DNA of 64,000 nucleotides from Streptomyces sp. TSRI0281 (GTDB lineage Bacteria > Actinomycetota > Actinomycetes > Streptomycetales > Streptomycetaceae), in assembly GCF_001905125.1 (NCBI RefSeq), contig NZ_LWLE01000023.1, forward strand, positions 124,001-188,000, read 5' to 3'. The notes under the pieces were generated by a model. The model ran no database searches. It had not been told where the DNA came from and saw only the letters and a list, made by a program, of their open reading frames with translations. How positions within the stretch are numbered: the first letter of the stretch is position 1; each line of letters starts with the position of its first letter. This document shows, piece after piece, positions 38,127-48,696 of this stretch. The translations under genes were made by a program, and so were the position numbers.

Positions 38127-38201
38127 CGGCGCCGGTGGTGGGCCCTCGCGGCCGGGATGCCGGGCGCGGCGCCTCGGGTCAGCGGGGCGCGAGTTACGGG
38201 G

Positions 38202-38918
38202 TCAGCGGGGGCCGACGGTGAAGGGCAGGGTGCCGAGCCCGCCGCTCGTCGCGCGGCGCAGGGCGATCGACCCGTACGGGGTCCGCAGCCGGAGCCAGGT
38301 CCCCGAGGACAGCAGCGACACGGGGAAGTGCGGGTCGGCCCGGAGGAAGCCGAGGGACTGGGCCGCGTGGACGGCCCGGAGGGGAAGTTCCGTGGTGCCG
38401 ACGGGGCGGGACCAGATCTCCCGGCCGATGCGGTCGCGTTCGGCCCGGGTGCGGTGCTCGTCGGGCAGCGCCTCGTCGCGGGTGCGGAACTCCGCGACCG
38501 CGGCGGTGAGTGCGACGCGCAGGGCGTCCGGGGCGGGCAGGCCGGGCAGTTCCCGCCAGGGGCCGCGGGGCGGCAGGACACCGGTCCAGGGCGGTCCGGT
38601 GACGGGCCCCGGCAGCGCTCCGGAACCGGAACCGCCACCCGCACCCGCCTCGGCCGGCTCCTCGGCATCCAGCGATTCGAGGAGTTCCCCGGCCGACACC
38701 GTGATGTCGAACGTCTCGGGGTGGGCGAGCCGCGCCGTACGGATCGCGAGGACCTCGAACGACGGCGGCCGGCCGAAGACGGCCAGTGCGTCGCCGCCGC
38801 CCGCCTGCAGCCGGACCGCGGCGGCCCGGTCGTAGTGGAGCAGCCGTCCGAGGAAGGCGGCGAGATCCGCCGCCTCCCTCGGGTCGGCGAACTGCGGCGA
38901 CGCAACGGGCACCGTCAT
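38202..38918 (-). CDS. conserved hypothetical protein coupled to thioesterase
   Basis: The ATG at 38918 overlaps the thioesterase stop as ATGA and gives 238 residues. The N-terminal half (LAAFLGRLLHYDRAAAVRLQ; ALAVFGRPPSFEVLAIR) looks like a mixed alpha/beta fold, with a Gly/Ala/Pro linker near residues 87-115 and a C-terminal half ending LGTLPFTVGPR. No signal peptide, membrane helix, or motif I can link to an enzyme family is present. It is the last gene of the ettA-thioesterase unit and converges with the carboxypeptidase-like gene. Confidence 0.8.
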   Translation of the reverse strand: MTVPVASPQFADPREAADLAAFLGRLLHYDRAAAVRLQAGGGDALAVFGRPPSFEVLAIRTARLAHPETFDITVSAGELLESLDAEEPAEAGAGGGSGSGALPGPVTGPPWTGVLPPRGPWRELPGLPAPDALRVALTAAVAEFRTRDEALPDEHRTRAERDRIGREIWSRPVGTTELPLRAVHAAQSLGFLRADPHFPVSLLSSGTWLRLRTPYGSIALRRATSGGLGTLPFTVGPR

Positions 38919-39337
38919 GCGGCGGCGGGCTCCTCTGCCAGGTACTGCTGGAGGAAGAGCTTCTCCTCCGCGGAGATCCGCCGGGGTCGCGCCGCGGCCA
39001 GGTCGTACGGCACGACGACGGTCGAGGCGCGCACGTACACCTGCTCGGGGTCCTTGATCTCGTACGAGATCGTCAGCGACGCGGCGCCGATCTTCGTGAC
39101 CCACGACTCGACGGTCACCGGGGCGTGCCGGTGCACCAGCGGCCGTACGTAGTCGATCTCGTGCCGGGCCACCACGGACCCGCCCGAGAACGACGGCGAG
39201 CCGTCCCCGGGCGCCAGCCGGAACATGAAGTCGATGCGCGCCTCCTCCAGGTAGCGGAGGAAGACCACGTTGTTCACGTGGCCGAAGGCGTCCATGTCCG
39301 ACCAGCGCAGCGGGCAGCTGTAGATATGACGAGCCAA
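38915..39337 (-). CDS. acyl-CoA thioesterase (hotdog fold, 4HBT)
   Basis: Starting from TTG at 39337 gives 140 residues: ARHIYSCPLRWSDMDAFGHVNNVVFLRYLEEARIDF is the typical 4-hydroxybenzoyl-CoA thioesterase opening, with the catalytic Asp in WSDMD and His in GHVNN. It should hydrolyse acyl-CoA thioesters in the cytoplasm. A TTG is chosen because upstream in-frame sequence overlaps ettA and lacks homology, and GAGG lies upstream. The start is five bases after the ettA stop, so it depends on the ettA transcript. Confidence 0.9.
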   Translation of the reverse strand: MARHIYSCPLRWSDMDAFGHVNNVVFLRYLEEARIDFMFRLAPGDGSPSFSGGSVVARHEIDYVRPLVHRHAPVTVESWVTKIGAASLTISYEIKDPEQVYVRASTVVVPYDLAAARPRRISAEEKLFLQQYLAEEPAAA

Positions 39338-39342
39338 GACGA

Positions 39343-41007
<1,665 letters not shown>

Positions 41008-41218
41008 GAGAAACCGTCCGGCAGCAATAGAGGTGTGGGCAGATACACCCCATCTTGCCTGACGTCCAGCCCAGGACGGAAACCCGTCTCATCGGGCGCC
41101 CGTGACCTGCCCTTTTCGCCAACCCCCGTTCGCAGTCGACCGGTCACTGCCTGTCGCCGGCGATCGCCGCCGGGCGTCCCCGGGTGGCGGGAGTCGCGTG
41201 AACGATCTCGCACGTGGC

Positions 41219-41252
41219 GGGGGGTGGCGGCCGGGACCGGCCACCACCCCCC
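41219..41252 (-). terminator. terminator after the PQQ-repeat gene
   Basis: A 16-bp stem with one mismatch (GGGGGGTGG... pairing with ...CCACCCCCC) and a tight loop lies five bases downstream of the stop of the beta-propeller gene on the minus strand. Confidence 0.85.
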
Positions 41253-41257
41253 TCTGC

Positions 41258-42454
41258 TCACTGCCCGTAAGCGACCAGCAGATCGGTGGCCGGAACCACC
41301 ACGAGCCCGCCACCCGCCCCGAGCCCGGTCAACGGCTGGGACACGTTCTGCTCGTCGGGCCCGTCGATCGGTGCGCCGACGTCGGTGGACCAGACGGACT
41401 GGCCGGTGGCGCCGTTGAGCGCCCACAGCTGACCGGTCCGGGAGCCGACGTAGACGTATCCGTTGACGACGATCGGCGCCGTACTGATCTGGCCGTCGCC
41501 CTCGAACCTCCAGCGGGTGGCCAGGGTGCGGCTGTGCCGCTCCTGAAGGACACCGTCATCGACGAAGTAGCCCTGGCGGCCGTCGAAGGCCGGTGCGGGC
41601 GCCCGGCCGGTGGCCCCGTAGGTGCTGCGGACCTCCCCGTCGGCGGCGTCGAGGGCGATGCCGCCGTCGTCGCGGATCCAGACACCTCCGTCGGCGAGAA
41701 CAGGGGTGCGGCCCCCGCCACCGGAGCAGTCCGTCCGGTGGTGCCAGAGCGGGTCGCCCGACTTGGGGTCGAAGGCGTAGGTCTGCGCGCAGGCGTAGGA
41801 GACGTAGACCCCGTTGGCCGTGACGGCGGGCGAGCTGTTGTCCCCGTTCGCGACAGGCTGGGTCCAGAGCACCGCACCGTCGGCGGCGTTCACCGCGTAC
41901 AGGGTGCCGCCCGAGCCGGCGCCGCCCGTGTACACCACGCCGCCGGCGAACGTGGGCGGCGAGGTGAAGGAGTACTGATCGGGCAGTGCGACGGTCCAGA
42001 TCTTCTTCCCGGTGACCGGGTTGAACGCTGTCAGCACACCGTCGTAGTTCTGGGCGTAGAGCCGGCCGCCCCCGTAGGTGAGCGCGGACCACAAGTAGGT
42101 GCCACCGAGGTCGACGGGCTCCCAGGCGTTCTCGCCCGTGGCCGCGTCGATGGCGTAGAGGGTGGTGCCGTGCCCGTCCGGCGAGGCCGCGGTGGCGAAG
42201 ACGCGCCCACCGGCCACGATGGGGTAGGAGACGCTCCCGCCCAGGTCGCGGGACCATTTCCGGCTGAGCGGCGGCGCGCCCACGGCGGTGTCGACGAGAC
42301 TGCCGTCGTGGCGTGCGTTGATCTGGTAGGTGGTCGAGGCGCCGGTCTGCGGCGACTGTGCGCCGACCGGCGTCACCAGCATGACGAGCGAGAGTGCCGC
42401 ACCGAACAGGACCGTGATGGTTCTTCGCAGTTTCACTGAGATATCCCTCATCAT
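41258..42454 (-). CDS. secreted PQQ-binding-like beta-propeller repeat protein
   Basis: About 398 residues when started at the ATG at 42454 (or 42451). The N-terminus is a signal peptide (RDISVKLRRTITVLFGAALSLVMLVTPVGAQ). The rest is built of PQQ-type beta-propeller blades: TLYAIDAATGENAWEPV, LTAFNPVTGKKIWTV, TLYAVNAADGAVLWTQ, TYAFDPKSGDPLWHH and QLWALNGATGQSVWS each show the AxDxxTGxxxW core. It is an extracellular propeller protein, probably a binding scaffold; no quinone-dehydrogenase catalytic residues are evident. Shine-Dalgarno support for the start is weak. It forms its own unit with a terminator. Confidence 0.85.
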   Translation of the reverse strand: MMRDISVKLRRTITVLFGAALSLVMLVTPVGAQSPQTGASTTYQINARHDGSLVDTAVGAPPLSRKWSRDLGGSVSYPIVAGGRVFATAASPDGHGTTLYAIDAATGENAWEPVDLGGTYLWSALTYGGGRLYAQNYDGVLTAFNPVTGKKIWTVALPDQYSFTSPPTFAGGVVYTGGAGSGGTLYAVNAADGAVLWTQPVANGDNSSPAVTANGVYVSYACAQTYAFDPKSGDPLWHHRTDCSGGGGRTPVLADGGVWIRDDGGIALDAADGEVRSTYGATGRAPAPAFDGRQGYFVDDGVLQERHSRTLATRWRFEGDGQISTAPIVVNGYVYVGSRTGQLWALNGATGQSVWSTDVGAPIDGPDEQNVSQPLTGLGAGGGLVVVPATDLLVAYGQ

Positions 42455-42775
42455 CCGGCATCGCCGCGGCGATGCGCGCGGGGCGGACCGGCCCCCCGGG
42501 TTCGGTGGCCCGCCTCCAAGCCCCATGATTCCCCCGAGGGAGGATCAACCGCCTTCTATTTTCGCCCAGTTGGACGTCCAGGAGGGCCGCGCCCGACGCA
42601 TCTGTCTGCCGCGGTCCCGCCTGACGAGGTCCTGCCTGCCGATCGCCGTGGCCGCTTCCTGGCGAGTCCCCCGGCACACGTCGGCCCCGGCAGGCGGCAG
42701 CCCGGCACACAGCGGCCCCGGTACGCCGAGGCGCCCGGGGCCGCTGTTCAGCGCACTGGCACAGTGCGCGCGTGC
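42455..42775. other. intergenic region with terminator
   Basis: This 321-base region between two minus-strand genes should hold the promoter of the propeller gene. It contains a near-duplicate of CCGGCACAC plus CGGCCCCGG (around 42671-42690 and 42703-42721) and the hairpin described separately. No small gene is evident. Confidence 0.4.
42710..42746 (-). terminator. terminator after the TQXA-domain gene
   Basis: CAGCGGCCCCGG (42710-42721) and CCGGGGCCGCTG (42735-42746) form a perfect 12-bp stem with a 13-base loop, 30 bases downstream of the stop on the minus strand. Confidence 0.8.
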
Positions 42776-44275
42776 TCACTCACCGTCGGTGTGCGGCTTC
42801 TTCCGGCGCAGGACGAAGATCGCGCCGCCGCCGACGACGACCAGGACGATGGCGATGCCCGCGATCATCGGGGTGGCGCTGGAGCCGCCGGTCGCGGCGA
42901 GGTCGCCCTCGATCCCCGTCGAGCTGGTGCCGGTGGAGGCCGGGACGGGCTGCTTGGCGCTCTGGATGTCGATGCCGCCGTCGGTGTCCTTGGTACTGCC
43001 GCTGGTGGCGCAGTCCAGGACGCCCTTGAAGTTCTTGGCGAACCCTCCCGGTCCGGTGATGGTGAAGTCGTAGCCCTGGTCCTCGGCCACCGGGATCGTG
43101 ACGGTCCTGGTGGTTCCGGCGGCGATGGTGTGCTCGAAACCGGCCAGCTCGAAGGTGAACGGCGCGTCCCCCTTGTTGGCCGCGGTGATGTCCACCCCGC
43201 CCTTGGCGCAGTTCTTCCTGGCGGTGAGGGCGGGCACGGCGCCCGTCTCGCCCCAGGTGGCGGTGGCCCGTGCGGAGACCGTGGACTCGCTGGACCCGGC
43301 GAGGATCTGGGTCTGGCTCCTGGTCGCCCCGGCGAAGGTCCGGCCCACCGGTACGGAGGTGGTGGCCTGGACGGTCAGCGCCGCGGAGCCGTCGGCCGTG
43401 TCCTTCGGTATGTCGAAGTAGAGGCGGGCCCCGTCGGCCGCGGCGGTGACGGGCCTGCCGTCCTTGTCGCTGATCCTGATACCGCTGGCGGCGGCATCGG
43501 CGGGCGGCGCCACCGAGACCTGGCCCGCGTCGGTACGGACGGTGACCGGGCCGAGCCGTTCCCCGGCCCGGCCGGAGACCGCGGCGGGCTCCAGCGTCAG
43601 GGACGCCCTGGGTTCGCCGACGTTCTTGGCGCGCCGCTCCAGCCAGTCGGCGAGCTTCTCGGCCTGCTTGTCCAAGGCGTTGACATCGGCATCGTCCGAG
43701 TAGCGCCAGATGGCGACCTGGGTGCCCGCGGCGGCGGTCCGCTCGGTGAGCGGTCCGGTGCCGGCCTCCTCGGCGAGTGCCGCGAGGTCGTCGACCTGCG
43801 GGTAGGAGTGCTGAAGGATCCACCGGACCTTGCCGGCGTTCCGGTTGGCCCCGAGCGAGGTCTGGGCCCAGGGGGTCTCCAGATACTTCGCCTGTTCCTG
43901 CGTGGGGTTGTGGAGGTCGATGCAGTACGTCTTGAGCCTGCCGCCGCCGTCGACGGTCATCTCGAAGAGCCCGGCGGGCAGCTGCTGCGTCCGGTCCGGC
44001 TCACTGCCCCGGCCCTCCGTGTGGAGCACGGCGGTGTCGAAGGTCTTCAGCCCGTCCAGCACCGCGACCGCGCCGCCCTGGTGCTGGGGCACGTCCTCGG
44101 CGGCCGCCCCGCCCGCACCGGCGAGGGTGCCGGCCATGAGGAGACCGGAGATCAGCGTCACGGCGCCCAGCCGGGTGCGCCCCGAGCCACGCGTTCTCCC
44201 CCCGGCTCTGCCACGGACGGAGTGCACCACCGTCGTGTCGGACGGCAAGGTGGACGCTGAAGACGCAGAAAACAC
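42776..44275 (-). CDS. cell-surface thioester (TQXA) domain protein with class E sortase signal
   Basis: The GTG at 44275 has GGAGG eight bases upstream and gives 499 residues. A long basic n-region and hydrophobic core (GAVTLISGLLMAGTLAGAGG) form the signal peptide. A thioester domain follows with Cys118 (KTYCIDLHNP) and Gln186 (GTQVAIW), the pair that forms an internal Cys-Gln thioester in Gram-positive adhesins. Then come beta-sandwich-like repeats and a C-terminal sorting signal: LAATG at 459-463 (class E LAXTG), a hydrophobic helix and RRKKPH tail. It should be anchored to peptidoglycan by a sortase of the type that anchors chaplins, and can bond covalently to surface nucleophiles. No sortase gene is in the window. 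Confidence 0.9.
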   Translation of the reverse strand: MFSASSASTLPSDTTVVHSVRGRAGGRTRGSGRTRLGAVTLISGLLMAGTLAGAGGAAAEDVPQHQGGAVAVLDGLKTFDTAVLHTEGRGSEPDRTQQLPAGLFEMTVDGGGRLKTYCIDLHNPTQEQAKYLETPWAQTSLGANRNAGKVRWILQHSYPQVDDLAALAEEAGTGPLTERTAAAGTQVAIWRYSDDADVNALDKQAEKLADWLERRAKNVGEPRASLTLEPAAVSGRAGERLGPVTVRTDAGQVSVAPPADAAASGIRISDKDGRPVTAAADGARLYFDIPKDTADGSAALTVQATTSVPVGRTFAGATRSQTQILAGSSESTVSARATATWGETGAVPALTARKNCAKGGVDITAANKGDAPFTFELAGFEHTIAAGTTRTVTIPVAEDQGYDFTITGPGGFAKNFKGVLDCATSGSTKDTDGGIDIQSAKQPVPASTGTSSTGIEGDLAATGGSSATPMIAGIAIVLVVVGGGAIFVLRRKKPHTDGE

Positions 44276-44411
44276 AGAATTCCCCTCCGGGCGGGCCCTC
44301 GCGCATGGTGCGCGTGTGGGGAATGCCCCGCCAGCAGACTCAAGTGCCCCGTGAGTACTGAGGAATCCTAAGGACCGCAACGATGCGTAGTCCCCCGTCT
44401 CAGCCTCGGAC

Positions 44412-44434
44412 AACCATTCCGAATCGGAATCGTT
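44412..44434. promoter_or_regulatory. 23-bp palindrome, probable operator
   Basis: A perfect ATTCCGA-A-TCGGAAT core (44416-44430) extends to 10 of 11 matching bases on each side (AACC...CGTT). It lies in the gap between ssbB and the TQXA gene, about 137 bases upstream of the latter's start, and is less GC-rich than its surroundings. It looks like a dimeric repressor site; the protein is unknown. Confidence 0.55.
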
Positions 44435-44464
44435 ATCGCCGGTACAGGCCGCTCACCTGCCATT

Positions 44465-44968
44465 TCAGGACACCGCCGCCAACTCGGTGGCCTGTTCCCG
44501 GCTCTTCCGCGACAGCGCCGGACCTTCCTCTGCGTCACCTTCACCGCCTGCCGGACCCCCGCCCGGGTCACCCCCACCGCGTGCCGGACCGGCCGTCAGC
44601 GAGGGCTCCGCCCGCACCACTCGGCGGAAGGCGGCGGTCCCCCGCGTCAGGTCGTGTCCCACGGCCACCGCCTCGATGTCCACGAAGGTCCGCCGCTGAC
44701 CGTCCCGTTCCTCCTCGCGCACCTTCAACCGTCCGTGCACGACCAGTGGTTCGCCGACCGCCACGGATCCGGCGAGATTCGACGCGAGCGTCCGCCAGGC
44801 CCAGACCGTGTAGAAACTGGTGTGCCCGTCCGCCCAGCGCTGTTTCTCCCGGTCCCAGCGGCGCGGTGTCACAGCGAACCGGAATCGTGCCATCGGGCCG
44901 GTGGCCGTCTCCCGGAACTCCACGCCCGTGGCGGCGTTTCCCACCACCGTCACCAAGGTCTCGTTCAT
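44465..44968 (-). CDS. ssbB: single-stranded DNA-binding protein (SsbB paralogue)
   Basis: This 167-residue protein has the OB fold of bacterial SSB (NETLVTVVGNAATG; ARFRFAVTPRRWD; TSFYTVWAWRTLASNLA; LVVHGRLKVREEERDGQRRTFVDIEA). It lacks the acidic DDIPF-type C-terminal tip of replicative SsaA-type SSB; the tail is Gly/Glu-rich and ends in a plain TELAAVS. That marks it as the second Streptomyces SSB, SsbB, linked to chromosome segregation during sporulation rather than essential replication. It is not in an rpsF-rplI operon. It follows the dynamin-like pair on the same strand, 90 bases away, and may share their transcript. Confidence 0.88.
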   Translation of the reverse strand: MNETLVTVVGNAATGVEFRETATGPMARFRFAVTPRRWDREKQRWADGHTSFYTVWAWRTLASNLAGSVAVGEPLVVHGRLKVREEERDGQRRTFVDIEAVAVGHDLTRGTAAFRRVVRAEPSLTAGPARGGGDPGGGPAGGEGDAEEGPALSRKSREQATELAAVS

Positions 44969-45058
44969 TTCCGTCCCCCTCGTCCGTCTTCGTCCCGCCC
45001 GTCCTGCCTGCTGACTTCATGGTGGACGGAAGAGGGGAATCGCGTCGGAGCCTGTGGA

Positions 45059-47056
45059 CTACCGGCCGGTTGTGGAAAACTCCGTCACCGCCACGTACCG
45101 CTCCCGCACCTCGCGGTAGCGCACCAGTTCCGCCGCCACCGGGTCCAGGACCCGGGCCCGGCCGCAACCGGCCGCCGCGTCACGCAGCCGCCGCTCCGCC
45201 TCCTGCCCGTACCGTCGCGCCGGCCCCCTGGCGGCGGCCGCGCACGACCACTCCACCAACGGCCCGCCGACGACTCCGGCCAGCATGATCAGCGCGGGGG
45301 TGACCAGGCCCGGTTCCAGGACTCCGACGATCTGGCCGAGCAGCCACAGGCCGCCGAAGATCTGGAGCAGGGTCATCGACGCCTGGGCCAGCACGGCGGC
45401 GGGCCACCACTTCGGCCGCGGTGGCCGCACGCCCCGCCCACCGAGCGCGAGTCCTGCGCCCGCCCCGGTCCGTGCCGCCCTGCCCGCCCCGGTCCGCACC
45501 GCCCTGCCCGCACCGCCGGACGTCTCGGGCCCGCTCTCCTTCGCGGTCCGGCTCCCGGCGCCGGCCCCCGCCTTCACCGCCAGCTCGTCCAGCGCCTCCG
45601 AGAGCCCCTTCGCCCCGCTCACCGCCGCCTCGCGCACGGCCTGCGCCCACGGGGCGGGCAGCCCGTCGGCGGCGTCGTCCGCGACGGTCCGTACCGCCTG
45701 CTCCACCCGCTGCCTGGCGGTCAGCTCCTCCTCCGGCGGGGCCAGGACCTGCGCCATCCGGTCCAGGCTGCCCGGCTGCCGGGACGATTCGTACCAGCGC
45801 CACAGCCGCAGCCACGGGGTCCCGCACGCCCGCCCGGCGTTCCTGCGCCACTCGCGTTCCGCCGCCTGTCCGGCGGCTGCCGCTCCGACGGCCTCCGCGA
45901 GCCGGTCGGTGAACTCCTCGCGGGCCCGCTCGCCGAGGCCGGGCCGCCCCTCCGCCACGTACACCGGCCTCAGCCGTGCCGCCGCGGCGTCCACATCGGC
46001 GGAGAGCCTGCGGGCGGCGGCCGTGCGTTCCTGGACGAACCGGCCCAGCATCTCGCGCAGTTCGGCCACCCCGTCGCCGGTGAGAGCGGACAGGGACATG
46101 ACGGTGGCGCCGGATTCGCCGTGCTCGCCCAGCGCCATGCCGTCCTCGTCCAGCAGCCGGCGCAGATCGTCCAGAACCAGGTCGGCGGCCTCGCCGGGCA
46201 GCCGGTCGATCTGGTTGAGGACGACGAAGGTGACCTCGGCGTGCCCGGCCAGTGGGCGCAGATAGCGTTCGTGCAGAGCGGCGTCGGCGTACTTCTCCGG
46301 GTCGACGACCCAGATCACCGCGTCGACCAGCGCCAGCACCCGGTCCACCTGGTCGCGGTGGCCGCTCGCCGCCGAGTCGTGGTCGGGCAGGTCCACCAGG
46401 ACGAGCCCCTGAAGCGCCTCGTCCGCCTCCGTGCCCCCCTGTTGGGGCCTGCGCCGCAGCCGCCCGGGAATCGCGAGCCGGTCCAGCAGCCCGGCGGCGC
46501 CGTCGGTCCAGCTGCACGCGATCGGCGAGGCGGTGGTCGGCCTGCGCAGCCCGGTGTCGGAGATCTGGACTCCCGCGAGCGCGTTGAACAGGGTCGACTT
46601 CCCGCTGCCGGTGGCTCCGGCGACGGCGACGACCGTGTGCCGGGAGGAGAGCCGCTGCCGGGCGGCGGCCTCGTCGAGCACCCGCCCCGCCTCGGTGAGC
46701 GTCCCCTGATCGAGCCGGGCCCTGGAGAGCCCGACCAGTTCACGCAGGGCGTCGAGCCGTGTACGCAGGGGGCTGCCGGACCCCACGTATGCCTCGACCT
46801 GCGGGCGTACGTCGTCGTCCGGCGCGCTCTGCGGCTCGGTGTCCGCGCGGGCGACCACCGCCGCGCGCCGGGCGATGAGCCCGTCGTCCCAACGCCCGTC
46901 CTCCCGCTGCGCCTCCTTGCCCGCGCCCGCGCCCGCGCCCTGCCCCTGACCTGCCCCCTGACCCTGCTCCTGCTCCTGCTCCTGGCCCGAATCCGGCCCC
47001 TCGTCCTGCCCGTGGTCCTGACCCTGCTCCTGGTTCTGTCCTGTGACGGCGGTCAT
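45059..47056 (-). CDS. dynB: dynamin-like GTPase with membrane helices (probable DynB)
   Basis: This 665-residue protein begins in an ATGA overlap with the upstream GTPase. Residues 1-50 are low-complexity Gln/Gly/Glu repeats. The GTPase domain has P-loop GATGSGKST, switch II DLPDHDS and NQID specificity motif (VVLNQIDRLPG). The C-terminal half holds helical bundles and two membrane helices (AAVLAQASMTLLQIFGGLWLLGQIVGV; LVTPALIMLAGVVGG). Two consecutive dynamin-like genes beside ssbB match the sporulation operon in which DynA and DynB stabilise FtsZ rings; the assignment to DynB is by order and membrane helices, so the label is tentative, while the family call is firm. Confidence 0.78.
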   Translation of the reverse strand: MTAVTGQNQEQGQDHGQDEGPDSGQEQEQEQGQGAGQGQGAGAGAGKEAQREDGRWDDGLIARRAAVVARADTEPQSAPDDDVRPQVEAYVGSGSPLRTRLDALRELVGLSRARLDQGTLTEAGRVLDEAAARQRLSSRHTVVAVAGATGSGKSTLFNALAGVQISDTGLRRPTTASPIACSWTDGAAGLLDRLAIPGRLRRRPQQGGTEADEALQGLVLVDLPDHDSAASGHRDQVDRVLALVDAVIWVVDPEKYADAALHERYLRPLAGHAEVTFVVLNQIDRLPGEAADLVLDDLRRLLDEDGMALGEHGESGATVMSLSALTGDGVAELREMLGRFVQERTAAARRLSADVDAAAARLRPVYVAEGRPGLGERAREEFTDRLAEAVGAAAAGQAAEREWRRNAGRACGTPWLRLWRWYESSRQPGSLDRMAQVLAPPEEELTARQRVEQAVRTVADDAADGLPAPWAQAVREAAVSGAKGLSEALDELAVKAGAGAGSRTAKESGPETSGGAGRAVRTGAGRAARTGAGAGLALGGRGVRPPRPKWWPAAVLAQASMTLLQIFGGLWLLGQIVGVLEPGLVTPALIMLAGVVGGPLVEWSCAAAARGPARRYGQEAERRLRDAAAGCGRARVLDPVAAELVRYREVRERYVAVTEFSTTGR

Positions 47057-48696
47057 CGCTGCCACCTCTCCTTCTGCAGTACGGAAAGCGCGGCGATCAG
47101 TTCGGCCTGTGGTTCCGGAGCGACGTCGAGCGCGTCGAGCGGGGCGAGCCGCCGGTCGCGTTCGCCGTTCAGCACCTGGTCGAGATAGCCGGTCAGCAGC
47201 GCGCCGCCCTTGTCGCGGAGCCTCAACGCGCCCTGCGCACCGATGCGTTCGGCGAGCTGCTCCCCCGCGGTACGGGCCCGGCGCCCGCCGAGCAGGGCGG
47301 CCGCCAGCAGCGCTGCCACGGTCTCGGGATCGGGTGCGACGTTGCGTTCCAGCAGCCGCACCTCCTCCTCCGCCAGCTCTTCGAGTACCCGGCGCCACCG
47401 TCGTACGGCCATGGAGATCCGCCCTTCGATGTCCTCGGCGGGCCCCCATCCCCCGGCTTCCCGGCCGGCGCTCTCGAAGAGGAAGAGACCGGCGGACGGA
47501 TCGCGCTGCCAGGTCGTACGGATCTGCTCGTCGGCGGCGGCCACGGCGCACTGGAGGAGCGCCACCAGGCTGTCCACCAGCGCTTCGATGAGTTCCTCGG
47601 CGGAACTGTCCAGCGGATAACCGCGCCACCGGGTCCGGGCGTCCCCGGCCAGTACGGCGCCGCTCTGGAGCCTCCGGCGGATCCGGGACTCCTCCTTCCG
47701 GTACGCCTCCTCGACCACCCCGGTCAGCCGTACCGCCGCCGCGTGCTGTGCGGCGACGGCCCCGGCCAGCCCCGGGACGCGTACGTTCAGCGACTCGATG
47801 ACCCCGGCCGCCGTACGCCCCACGGCCTGCTGGCGGGCGGCCGGATCCTGGACGCGGTGGGTGAGCCAGGCGCGCAGCGGGGCGACGGCGGTGGTGGGCA
47901 GGAGCCCGCTGCCGCCGCCCGCGGACTCGGGCAGCTCCGGGATGGTGAAGCGCGGCACCTCCCCCAGACCCGCCCGGGTGAGCAGCGCCGCGTACTGCCG
48001 GGACACCTCGGCGATCACCTGGTGCGGCACCCGGTCGAGCACGGTGACGAGGGAGGCGTCGTACTCCTTCGCGGTGCGCAGCAGATGCCAGGGCACGGCG
48101 TCGGCGTAGCGCGACGCGGTGGTCACCATCACCCATACGTCGGCGGCGCAGATGAGTTCGGCGGCGAGGACCCGGTTGCGTACGACGAGGGAGTCGATGT
48201 CGGGGGCGTCCAGCAGGGCGAGCCCGCGCGGCAGTGTGGCGGCGGTCTCCACCCGCAGGACGGTCCCCTCCTCGTCCCCGGCCGCCGCGAGGTCGTCGAG
48301 CCCGTCCGGGTCGGGGGCCTGACCCGGCGGCAGCCAGATCCGGGTCAGCTGCGGGAGCACCCGTACGCCCGCGAACCAGTGATGGTCGTCCGGGTGGCAG
48401 ACGAGCACCGGTGTCCGTGTGGTCGGTCGCAGCACGCCCGCCTCGCTGACCCGGCATCCCACGAGTGAATTGACGAGCGTCGACTTCCCGGCCCCGGTGG
48501 ACCCTCCGATGACCGCGAGCAGCGGCGCTTCGGGATCCTTGAGCCGTGGCACGAGGTAGTCGTCGAGCTGGGCGAGCAGTTCCACCCTGGTCTGCCGGGC
48601 CCGCGCGGCCCCGGGAAGCGGGAGTGGAAGACGCACGGCGGCGACACGGTCGCGCAGGGCGGAAAGTGCGTCGATGAGCTGAGGCCGTACGTCCAT
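47053..48696 (-). CDS. dynA: dynamin-like GTPase (probable DynA)
   Basis: The ATG at 48696 gives 547 residues: helical N-terminus (DVRPQLIDALSALRDRVAAV), P-loop GGSTGAGKST, switch II LLDAPDIDS, and a VTVLDRVPH motif at the position of the usual [NT]KxD, which is a divergent specificity motif. The C-terminal half is helical with no membrane span, so it would be peripheral or a partner of the membrane-bound second protein. In Streptomyces the paired dynamins act at sporulation septa. The long read-through of this gene's other frame into dynB is a shadow, not a fusion. Its promoter should lie between 48697 and 49013. Confidence 0.78.
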   Translation of the reverse strand: MDVRPQLIDALSALRDRVAAVRLPLPLPGAARARQTRVELLAQLDDYLVPRLKDPEAPLLAVIGGSTGAGKSTLVNSLVGCRVSEAGVLRPTTRTPVLVCHPDDHHWFAGVRVLPQLTRIWLPPGQAPDPDGLDDLAAAGDEEGTVLRVETAATLPRGLALLDAPDIDSLVVRNRVLAAELICAADVWVMVTTASRYADAVPWHLLRTAKEYDASLVTVLDRVPHQVIAEVSRQYAALLTRAGLGEVPRFTIPELPESAGGGSGLLPTTAVAPLRAWLTHRVQDPAARQQAVGRTAAGVIESLNVRVPGLAGAVAAQHAAAVRLTGVVEEAYRKEESRIRRRLQSGAVLAGDARTRWRGYPLDSSAEELIEALVDSLVALLQCAVAAADEQIRTTWQRDPSAGLFLFESAGREAGGWGPAEDIEGRISMAVRRWRRVLEELAEEEVRLLERNVAPDPETVAALLAAALLGGRRARTAGEQLAERIGAQGALRLRDKGGALLTGYLDQVLNGERDRRLAPLDALDVAPEPQAELIAALSVLQKERWQR

